From: Spirochaetota bacterium
Lineage (GTDB): Bacteria > Spirochaetota > Spirochaetia > Treponematales > Treponemataceae
Reading direction: 5' to 3'
DNA: 22,049 nt
Assembly (NCBI GenBank): GCA_023393015.1
Contig: JAEWMY010000029.1
Location: forward strand, 1 to 22,049
The notes beneath the pieces were generated by a model that had not been told where the DNA came from, did no database searches, and was given only the letters and a program-made list of their open reading frames with translations. A program made the translations under genes and the position numbers. Below are positions 1 through 5,720 of the stretch, piece after piece; position 1 is the first letter of the stretch; each line of letters opens with the position of its first letter.

Positions 1-864
1 GCCCAGACGCACGTCATAGAGGGGCGCGAGCAGGCTTTCGTCGAGCTCGAACCCGACGTCGCGATCCATGTCGAGGTACTCGCCGCGGAAGGCGTGACCC
101 GTTTGCGGCGAGGTCAACTCGGTCGTCGCGAGCCGGTCACGCGCGAACACGACGAGACCGTTGTCGCACGTCGACGGGGCGAACACCCCGGCGGAAGGCG
201 GCGGGTCCGCGAACAGGAAGCCGTGAGCCTCGACGAAGGTATACTGAAAGCCGTACGACTTTACGATCTCGTCAATACCCGGGCACCAGGCCATGGCGGG
301 AAGCCAGAAACCGGTCGGCACCGAGGTGAAGTATTTGCGGTAAACGATGAGCCCGGTCTCGATCTGGGCGTTGATCGTCTCGGGTATGTCGACGAAAAGC
401 GGAAGGTAGCACGAGGTCGCCGTCGTCGCCAGGATCTCGAGATAGCCACGGGTAGCGAAATAATCGAACTTCGGCAGGATATTCCGCTCGTAGATGTCGT
501 TGAAGTCGCGCCGATTCAGCTGAATGTGGTCGAGATGTACCTTGATAAGCTCCCGAACGGCCTCGTCGCCCGGATGCCGCTCGAGTTCCGCGATGCCGAA
601 ATCGATCGACCGGTCAAGGGACTCGAGATACCGGGTTTGCAGGAGGGGATCGGCGAGCATTTCGCACAGACTCGGTGAAAAGGCCATGGCGAGCTTGAAC
701 GGTACGCCCTCGGTTTCCATGGCCGTGCACGCGCGAAGCAAGGGAAGATACGTATAGGATATCGCGTTGAAAAGACGGGACTCCTCGACGCACCCGGGGG
801 CGTCGGGGTGTCGAATGAAGGGCAAGTGCGCGTCCAGAAGAAAAACGAGAGCGGTATCCGCCAT
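1..864 (-). CDS. GH57/DUF1957 alpha-glucan branching-enzyme-like protein (C-terminal part missing)
   Basis: The first 288 codons are visible and the reading frame runs off the window edge. The product resembles the N-terminal catalytic barrel of glycoside hydrolase family 57 (1,4-alpha-glucan branching enzymes). The family's first conserved block is present as AHLPFIRHP (residues 12-20), and a GH57-like GEYLDMDRDVGFEL stretch lies at 261-274. In the block that normally carries the nucleophile (family pattern GxWLPE), this protein has GFWLPAMAW at 185-193, so alanine replaces the expected glutamate at 190. The expected role is glycogen branching in the cytosol, but activity is doubtful with that residue lost. 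The ATG at 864 has GGAG about 10 nt upstream and follows the DUF4912 stop by 16 nt, so the two genes are probably co-transcribed. Confident on fold family, unsure on activity. Confidence 0.8.
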   Translation of the reverse strand, partial: MADTALVFLLDAHLPFIRHPDAPGCVEESRLFNAISYTYLPLLRACTAMETEGVPFKLAMAFSPSLCEMLADPLLQTRYLESLDRSIDFGIAELERHPGDEAVRELIKVHLDHIQLNRRDFNDIYERNILPKFDYFATRGYLEILATTATSCYLPLFVDIPETINAQIETGLIVYRKYFTSVPTGFWLPAMAWCPGIDEIVKSYGFQYTFVEAHGFLFADPPPSAGVFAPSTCDNGLVVFARDRLATTELTSPQTGHAFRGEYLDMDRDVGFELDESLLAPLYDVRLG

Positions 865-880
865 ATGGTATCTCCGTCGG

Positions 881-1543
881 TCAGGTAAAGGACTGCCGGT
901 GGTTTCTGAAGTGATTCTTCCGCAACTCCACGATGCCCGAAAGCTCGAGAAGCGGCGGAATCCTTTTTTTGGCCGTTCCGTTGAGTTCGCCGGAACCTCC
1001 GGGCGGAATTACGAGCTCGGCCGACTTCCCCAGCAACTGTTCCTTTTCCTGGGTATTCCTGGAATACAGATCGACCCGACAAGCCCGTTTCCGGTCGGAA
1101 AGGTGGATATACCACTTGCGATCGTGGATTCCCACGTCGACGTCGAAGTAATCGCATACCTTTCGAGGTTCGTCCCCGGATAGGGAATTGACGCGCAGGA
1201 AGAAACTCTCGAACCGATGGTTGCCCGTCACGGCGGAAAGGAGGGTCGAGTGGAAATCCCAGTAAACGAAAATCCAGCCCGGATCCCTCATGAGAAGGGT
1301 AATCTGCGTTTCGTTGTAGGTTTCCGGCAGGATATCCGCGGGAACGGAGAAGTCGCCGTCGGTCACCAACGCCGAATCGGTTGCGGCGCGAAGGTTTTCT
1401 TCACCCAGTTCGAGCAATTCACCGATAATGAAACGACGATTCAAGCCCTCGGGGATGTCTATGCCATGCTCATCGGCGAGGCGCACCAGGTCAGACGTTG
1501 ACAAAGATTCAAGGTGCGCTCTGCCCAGTGGTATTTGTTCCAT
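881..1543 (-). CDS. DUF4912 domain-containing protein
   Basis: A 220-residue soluble protein with no signal peptide or membrane segment. Residues about 1-50 form a short helical region (SLSTSDLVRLADEHGIDIPEG) that looks like a SAP/Rho-N-type helix-extension-helix. Residues about 70-180 match the DUF4912 pattern, with PETYNETQITLLMRDPGWIF, VYWDF and a DVGIHDRKWYIHL strand. The biochemical function of DUF4912 is unknown. Its place directly before a GH57-like gene suggests a link to glucan metabolism or binding, which is inference from context. The ATG at 1543 has no Shine-Dalgarno. A promoter-like pair (1555-1583) would start the mRNA only about 5 nt ahead of the ATG. Confidence 0.8.
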   Translation of the reverse strand: MEQIPLGRAHLESLSTSDLVRLADEHGIDIPEGLNRRFIIGELLELGEENLRAATDSALVTDGDFSVPADILPETYNETQITLLMRDPGWIFVYWDFHSTLLSAVTGNHRFESFFLRVNSLSGDEPRKVCDYFDVDVGIHDRKWYIHLSDRKRACRVDLYSRNTQEKEQLLGKSAELVIPPGGSGELNGTAKKRIPPLLELSGIVELRKNHFRNHRQSFT

Positions 1544-1554
1544 ATTTCGGGGCT

Positions 1555-1583
1555 ATGATGGAGAAAAGCCCTTACTCTGTCAA
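1555..1583 (-). promoter_or_regulatory. Sigma-70-like promoter for the DUF4912/GH57 pair
   Basis: On the minus strand a perfect TTGACA (1578-1583) is followed by a 17-nt spacer and CATCAT (1555-1560, 4 of 6 matches). The predicted start near 1548 leaves a leader of about 5 nt before the ATG at 1543. The -35 box lies in the loop of the rluA-like gene's terminator hairpin. Confidence 0.55.
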
Positions 1584-1592
1584 GGGTAAGGG
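1564..1592 (-). terminator. Terminator-like hairpin at the end of the pseudouridine synthase gene
   Basis: A perfect 7-bp stem (CCCTTAC pairing with GTAAGGG, arms 1586-1592 and 1569-1575) has a 10-nt loop and is followed on the minus strand by CTTTT. The gene's TAA stop (1574-1572) sits in the downstream arm. The T-tract is short, so termination may be partial. Confidence 0.5.
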
Positions 1593-2225
1593 GATGCCGA
1601 GGGAGGCAAGACACGCCTCCATGTGCTCGGGGAGCGGTACGGAAAAACGACGAGTCGTTCCCCGCAGCGTCATCGTCAGATCGACGGCGGCGAGTTGGAG
1701 CTTCCTGATTCCGAGGCGCGAGCGTATGTCCCGGTTTCGCCTGAAGTCGCCGTATTTGTCGTCGGCGATGATCGGGCACCCGATTCCGGCGAGATGCGAG
1801 CGTATCTGGTGCATCCGGCCGGTTCCGAGCGTGAGATACACGAGAGAGGCGATTTCCGACGCCGCCTCGACCGCGTATTCGGTTCTGGCGTCCTTCTTGT
1901 TGTCGGCGCGTCCCGCGGGGGTATCGATCCTGCCCGACGCGGACGGAAGGGCGCCGAACGTAACCGCCCGATAGCTTTTGACGAGGCCCCCCCCGTCCAT
2001 GGCCTTCGCGCACAGCGCCGCGGCCTCGGAGGAGCGAGCGACGATCAAAAGGCCCGACGTGTCGCGGTCAAGGCGATGCACCGGGTAGACGGGCTCGCCC
2101 GTCTGTCGGGCTAGTATGTCGAGCGCGGTAACGGTAATTCCCGCGCCGCCCTGTACCGCTATACCCGCGGGTTTGTTTACCACGAGAATGTCCGCGTCCG
2201 AGTGGATGATCGGAATGTCTTTCAT
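1572..2225 (-). CDS. RluA-family RNA pseudouridine synthase
   Basis: A 217-residue enzyme that isomerises uridine to pseudouridine in rRNA or tRNA. The RluA signature HRLDRDTSG lies at 50-58, with catalytic Asp53. NKPAGIAVQGG (18-28) and GRMHQIRSHLAGIGCPIIADDKYGD-type motifs (136-160, core HQIRSHL) are also intact. There is no N-terminal S4 domain, so it is the short form; the target base cannot be told from sequence. I chose the ATG at 2225 because conserved sequence begins directly after it (MKDIPIIHSD). The frame is open further upstream, to an ATG at 2288, but that would overlap the divergent gene. No Shine-Dalgarno precedes 2225, and a TTG 15 nt upstream remains an alternative. Confidence 0.9.
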   Translation of the reverse strand: MKDIPIIHSDADILVVNKPAGIAVQGGAGITVTALDILARQTGEPVYPVHRLDRDTSGLLIVARSSEAAALCAKAMDGGGLVKSYRAVTFGALPSASGRIDTPAGRADNKKDARTEYAVEAASEIASLVYLTLGTGRMHQIRSHLAGIGCPIIADDKYGDFRRNRDIRSRLGIRKLQLAAVDLTMTLRGTTRRFSVPLPEHMEACLASLGIPLPLTE

Positions 2226-2231
2226 GGAGGG

Positions 2232-2237
2232 ATAGTA
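2232..2237 (-). promoter_or_regulatory. Possible -10 box for the pseudouridine synthase gene
   Basis: TACTAT on the minus strand (4 of 6 matches to TATAAT) is placed so that transcription would begin at about 2225, the A of the ATG. No good -35 is visible at 16-18 nt upstream. Weak evidence, listed because the same geometry recurs at other nearby starts. Confidence 0.3.
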
Positions 2238-2239
2238 CA

Positions 2240-3415
2240 ATGAAATCCGTAAAAAATCTTCACCCGGCGCGCGCGAAGCGGTGCGCACCGCTGCTACTCG
2301 CCGCGATCGCCGTACTCCTGTTCGTCACGACCGCCGTCGCGCGGGCGGAACAACTCTATTCCGAGGACTGGGGCTACTCGCTCGACCTTCCCGAGGGCTA
2401 CGCCCTCCAGGCGAAGGACGGCTCGAGCCGTTTCGCGTTCGCGAACCAGCTCTTCCCGGTAACCCTGCAAATAGCCCTCTATCCGAGGGAGCAATGGAAG
2501 TCAGCGGAAGAGGCGCTTAAAAACGTAACCGGACAGCTTTCCTCCACGGGACCGCTCGTGTCGTTCGCGTGGAGACAGCGCGACGCTTCTATAAGCAGGA
2601 TAGAGGCGAAGGAACTTGCCGGATGGTCCGTCGCGCTCGAACTCGCGAACAAGAAGGGGTGGCTCGTCATGGCATGTGTCGCCTCTCCCGACAAGGCGGT
2701 CGCGCTCGAGCCGCTCATCATCTCCACGCTCGATACCGTCTACACCGACGAGGGATCGTGGTTCGAGCCGGGTCCCATGACCGCCTTCGCCTGGGCGAGC
2801 GACGGCCCGACGAACGCGGAGGTTCGTTTCGGCGGGGAAACCAAAACGGTTCCGTTCGCGAAGATCGACGCGGAGGCGAACCAGGCGATCATCGACCGGG
2901 AATTCAGCCTTCTGACCGGGTATCTCGATACGGAACACATGTACGCCGCGTGGAAACGCTACTACCGGATGATATACCGCGACTCTTGGACCAGGCTCGA
3001 GCGGGCGATTTTCGCGATCAACTCCCTCCTTCCGAAAGAAAGCGAGAAGGCCGCGGCCGCGCTCCTTTCCTGGACTCAGGGGTTCACCTACGAGCGGAAT
3101 CGCGAAGGCGCCGACTTTCTCAACCTGCCCGAGGCGATGACGACGCTGAAAGGTGACTGCGACTCGCGGGCGCTTCTGCTCGTGATCATGCTCAATCAGA
3201 TGGGCGTGGACGCGATACTGCTCGTGTCGCCCGAATACAGCCACGCGCTCGCGGCGATAGACTGCCCCGGCGAGGGCGCGCGTTTTTCGTACGGGAAGAA
3301 GAAATACCTCATCGCGGATACGACCGCCAAGGTGGGATTGGGAATGATAGCGGAAGATATGGCGAATCCGGATAAATGGTTCGCGGTCGCGTTCCCGGCC
3401 TTTCCTCAGCCCTGA
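2240..3415 (+). CDS. Exported transglutaminase-like protein
   Basis: A 391-residue protein with an N-terminal signal peptide: basic residues to 15, a hydrophobic run at about 17-33, and a likely cut after AVARA at 36. It probably acts in the periplasm or outer envelope. Residues about 37-170 form a beta-rich domain I do not recognise. The C-terminal part has a transglutaminase/cysteine-protease-like triad in the right order: Cys307 in KGDCDSRALLL, His335 in PEYSHALAAI and Asp360 in YLIADTT. Members of this superfamily cleave or crosslink peptides; the substrate here is unknown. The start is supported by GGAGGG at 2226-2231, 8 nt before the ATG. Its start codon lies 14 nt from the divergent pseudouridine synthase start. 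Confidence 0.8.
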   Translation: MKSVKNLHPARAKRCAPLLLAAIAVLLFVTTAVARAEQLYSEDWGYSLDLPEGYALQAKDGSSRFAFANQLFPVTLQIALYPREQWKSAEEALKNVTGQLSSTGPLVSFAWRQRDASISRIEAKELAGWSVALELANKKGWLVMACVASPDKAVALEPLIISTLDTVYTDEGSWFEPGPMTAFAWASDGPTNAEVRFGGETKTVPFAKIDAEANQAIIDREFSLLTGYLDTEHMYAAWKRYYRMIYRDSWTRLERAIFAINSLLPKESEKAAAALLSWTQGFTYERNREGADFLNLPEAMTTLKGDCDSRALLLVIMLNQMGVDAILLVSPEYSHALAAIDCPGEGARFSYGKKKYLIADTTAKVGLGMIAEDMANPDKWFAVAFPAFPQP

Positions 3416-3436
3416 CGAAACGCGCCCGCGCGACCG

Positions 3437-4090
3437 TCATTCCTTCGCGATAAGCAGGTTATACGCCTCGAGCGGAGTCGCGGCGGAGAGCAAACCCTCG
3501 CGGAGGGTTTGGCTCTTGAGCCTCGTGCTGAAAAAAGAGAGGGTTTGCAGGTAATACGCGTGCTGGTTGTAGGCCGCCGCGATCATGAACAAGAGCCGAA
3601 CGGGCACGTCGTCGATGGTCTGAAAGTCGATTACGTCGTTCTTGCAAAGGCCCACCGCCATGACGAGGTCCGTGACGGACGAAAGCCGGACGTGCGGAAT
3701 CGCGATACCCCGACCGATCGCGGTCGACATGAGTTCCTCGCGTTTCAGTATCTCGACGGTGAGTTCCTGCCGGTTCTTGATTTGCGGGGCGGTTCCGAGC
3801 GTCTCGGCGAGGGAGACGAGGGCGTCGTGACGGGTCGAATGATTCATGATGACGATTCGGTCGGGAGAAAGGATATTCTGCACCTGAACGAGCGCGGATC
3901 CCTGGGGAGCCTTGACGGAACTCGTCAGGCGCTCGTTCACCCATTTTTCGATCTCTTCTTTTTTAAAACGCCATACGGTTCCGATCTTTCCCGCCGGGAT
4001 TTCCCCCTTTTGGGCCCAGTCATAGACCGTACGCTCGGAAACTCGAAGATACTTCGCCACTTCCTCAATTGTCAGTATATCGTCAGCCAT
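3437..4090 (-). CDS. HTH-PTS EIIA fusion regulator (PtsN-like)
   Basis: A 217-residue fusion. Residues about 5-52 are an excisionase/MerR-type winged helix (LTIEEVAKYLRVSERTVYDWAQ core). Residues about 72-215 are a fructose/mannitol or nitrogen-type PTS EIIA domain with phosphoacceptor His133 in STAIGRGIAIPHVR. No EIIB or EIIC gene lies nearby, so this is more likely a DNA-binding regulator that senses PTS phosphorylation than a sugar-transport component. Similar HTH-EIIA fusions are known in spirochaetes. The start at 4090 has AGGAG 8 nt upstream and a strong sigma-70-like promoter at 4121-4149. Direct repeats in that promoter could be its own operator, which is inference. Confidence 0.88.
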   Translation of the reverse strand: MADDILTIEEVAKYLRVSERTVYDWAQKGEIPAGKIGTVWRFKKEEIEKWVNERLTSSVKAPQGSALVQVQNILSPDRIVIMNHSTRHDALVSLAETLGTAPQIKNRQELTVEILKREELMSTAIGRGIAIPHVRLSSVTDLVMAVGLCKNDVIDFQTIDDVPVRLLFMIAAAYNQHAYYLQTLSFFSTRLKSQTLREGLLSAATPLEAYNLLIAKE

Positions 4091-4120
4091 GGTTCTGTCT
4101 CCTGATCACACTCATGCGTT

Positions 4121-4149
4121 ATTTTGCATCATACCGTATCATATGTCAA
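4121..4149 (-). promoter_or_regulatory. Sigma-70-like promoter of the HTH-EIIA gene
   Basis: On the minus strand a perfect TTGACA (4144-4149) is followed by a 17-nt spacer and CAAAAT (4121-4126, 4 of 6). The predicted start near 4114 gives a leader of about 24 nt that contains the AGGAG. Confidence 0.7.
4128..4143. repeat. Direct repeat ATCATA x2 inside the promoter spacer
   Basis: ATCATA occurs at 4128-4133 and again at 4138-4143, 10 bp apart (one helical turn), between the -35 and -10 of the HTH-EIIA promoter. This is a plausible operator position. A related pair, ATATGTCA (4141-4148) and ATATGACA (4159-4166), lies 18 bp apart around and upstream of the -35. Confidence 0.4.
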
Positions 4150-4177
4150 GCATTATCAATATGACAGGGAATAATGC
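4150..4177. repeat. Inverted repeat between cdd and the HTH-EIIA promoter
   Basis: A perfect 7-bp dyad, GCATTAT (4150-4156) and ATAATGC (4171-4177), with a 14-nt loop. It is downstream of cdd and immediately upstream of the HTH-EIIA -35. It has no T-tract, so it is a weak terminator candidate and may equally be a protein-binding dyad. Confidence 0.4.
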
Positions 4178-4193
4178 GGATAAAGCGGGGGAA

Positions 4194-4607
4194 TTACTGC
4201 TTTGCAAGCTCATGCAAGGCATCGAAGGGATACAGATCGCCCACGGTCGTATATATCAGCTTTTCGGCATTCGGTCCGAAGACGACGGGACATTCCGGCT
4301 TCATGAACTCGGAAAGAACTTGACGGCACGCGCCGCAGGGACTGACCGGATAATCCGAATCCGGGGTTGCTATCGCGATCGCGGTGAATACCCGTTTTCC
4401 GGCAGAAACGGCCGCGTAGACCGCGCTTCGCTCAGCGCAATTGGTCAAACCATAGGATCGGTTTTCCACGTTTACGCCCGTCACGACGGTCCCGTCATCG
4501 GTCAACAGGGCCGCTCCGACCCTGAAACGGGAATACGGCGCGTACGCACTCTCCGCGACAGACCGCGCCGCGGCATAGAGATCCCCGTATTCCATTGCAT
4601 TTTCCAT
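4194..4607 (-). CDS. cdd: Cytidine deaminase
   Basis: A 137-residue homotetramer-class cytidine deaminase of pyrimidine salvage, converting cytidine or deoxycytidine to uridine forms in the cytosol. The zinc site is complete: Cys57 and catalytic Glu59 in NCAERSA, and Cys91 and Cys94 in PCGACRQ. AYAPYSRFRVGAALL (21-35) is the typical N-terminal block. Two in-frame ATGs compete, 4607 and 4595; the second gives the N-terminal length usual for the family. A promoter with a perfect TATAAT predicts transcription from exactly 4607, so translation is either leaderless from the first ATG or has a 12-nt leader to the second. Neither start has a clear Shine-Dalgarno. Confidence 0.95.
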   Translation of the reverse strand: MENAMEYGDLYAAARSVAESAYAPYSRFRVGAALLTDDGTVVTGVNVENRSYGLTNCAERSAVYAAVSAGKRVFTAIAIATPDSDYPVSPCGACRQVLSEFMKPECPVVFGPNAEKLIYTTVGDLYPFDALHELAKQ

Positions 4608-4623
4608 GACCCTATTATATCAT
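4595..4623 (+). promoter_or_regulatory. Promoter-like boxes for the plus-strand gene at 4632
   Basis: TTGCAT (4595-4600, 3 of 6) is followed by a 17-nt spacer and TATCAT (4618-4623, 5 of 6). The predicted start near 4628-4630 leaves only a few bases before the ATG at 4632. The -35 lies inside cdd. Confidence 0.5.
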
Positions 4624-4642
4624 CGTAACTCATGAACTTCAA
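4614..4642 (-). promoter_or_regulatory. Promoter of cdd
   Basis: On the minus strand TTGAAG (4637-4642, 4 of 6) is followed by a 17-nt spacer and a perfect TATAAT (4614-4619). The seventh base after the -10 is 4607, the A of the first ATG. The -35 lies inside the divergent gene, and the -10 shares bases 4618-4619 with the -10 of the opposing promoter. Confidence 0.65.
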
Positions 4643-5720
4643 AGGAAATCTTGCGTATATACTGATCGGAACCTTCATGTTTCTCGCCATATATCTCGTA
4701 CTGGCTTCCATCCCGATCGGCCCGGACCTGCACTTCGATCCGGTGTGGACGGTCGCGCTCGACTCGTTGCCCGAAACGGGGCTTTCCGCGGATTCGGCCC
4801 CGGTAATCCCCGCGGGCGACGACATCGAGCCGTTCATCCTCGGAGCGCGATTCGGCTACTTCAGCCCGTCGGGCGCCATCCCCATGAACGTCCGTACCGA
4901 AGAGCGCGTATCGATATCGCCCGCCGGCTGGTCGGTATACGAAGACGCGGCGGTCATGTCCGACATACGGTTTCGCGACGGCTCCGGCCGAATGAAAATC
5001 GACGCGGAGGGGTATCCCTACCTCGTCGGAGCAAACGTCTATCTGTTTCCTCCCGGAGGGGATTCTGTCAGCCTCTACGGACGCTCGGGCGCTCGCGTAT
5101 GGACACGCGAGCATTCCGCCCCCATCACCGCTTTCAGCTCTTCGCCGGCAGGCACGGTCATAGGCTATGCCGACGGACACCTCGCGGTCATGGACGACGC
5201 GCGGGAGGTTTTCTCGTTTTACCCCGGCGGAAGCGATCTTCAAGTCGTGCTCGGGGCGGCGATCTCGCGGGACGGTTCGCTCATCGGCTGCGTTTCCGGC
5301 ATCGACCGACAGCGTTTCCTCTTGATACAGGCGCGCGAGGGCAAGCACAAGATACTGCACCACGTCTATCTGGACGACAACCTTCGCCGCCGGGTGTACG
5401 TCGCCTTCGAGAGCTCTGGTCGTTTCGCGTTCTTCGAAACGGCGAACGGGCTCGGCGTTGTAGACTCCGAAAAAAACGAAAGCTGGATAATTCCCGTACC
5501 GGGTTCCGTCGTGGCTACGGGTGAGTGTCTGGAGGATACGCTGTTCATCGTCCTTTCGAGGGACGGTGAGGAGTTCGTCCTTTCGGCGATCGAGCGCCCG
5601 AATCACGTCGTGGCGAGCGAACGCTTCCCGGGAACGGACGCCTTTCTCACGCAACGGGGATCTTCCCTGTTTCTCGGAATCGACGGAACGATTTCGCGCA
5701 TTGACGTACGGGGGTTATAA
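4632..5720 (+). CDS. Membrane-anchored beta-propeller-like protein, function unknown
   Basis: A 362-residue protein with one N-terminal hydrophobic segment at about 9-28 (YILIGTFMFLAIYLVLASI) and no clear cleavage site, so probably anchored with the body outside the cytoplasm. Residues about 70-360 are a series of short beta-strand units in a WD/PQQ-like rhythm (for example AFSSSPAGTVIGYADGHLAV and GAAISRDGSLIGCVSG), which suggests a beta-propeller. I do not recognise a specific family. It overlaps the next gene by one base (TAATG), so the two are surely co-transcribed. A shared role in envelope or cell-wall function is inferred from the M23-like neighbour. It has no Shine-Dalgarno and may be translated from a nearly leaderless mRNA. 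Confidence 0.7.
   Translation: MNFKGNLAYILIGTFMFLAIYLVLASIPIGPDLHFDPVWTVALDSLPETGLSADSAPVIPAGDDIEPFILGARFGYFSPSGAIPMNVRTEERVSISPAGWSVYEDAAVMSDIRFRDGSGRMKIDAEGYPYLVGANVYLFPPGGDSVSLYGRSGARVWTREHSAPITAFSSSPAGTVIGYADGHLAVMDDAREVFSFYPGGSDLQVVLGAAISRDGSLIGCVSGIDRQRFLLIQAREGKHKILHHVYLDDNLRRRVYVAFESSGRFAFFETANGLGVVDSEKNESWIIPVPGSVVATGECLEDTLFIVLSRDGEEFVLSAIERPNHVVASERFPGTDAFLTQRGSSLFLGIDGTISRIDVRGL

Noticed and set aside
3416..3436. Terminator between the convergent transglutaminase-like and HTH-EIIA genes
   Set aside because: Only a 4-bp CGCG/CGCG pairing is possible and there is no T-tract, which is chance level in this GC-rich DNA.
3437..4090. Phage or integrative-element excisionase
   Set aside because: The excisionase-like HTH is fused to a full PTS EIIA domain with its phosphoacceptor His, and there is no integrase or att-like repeat nearby.
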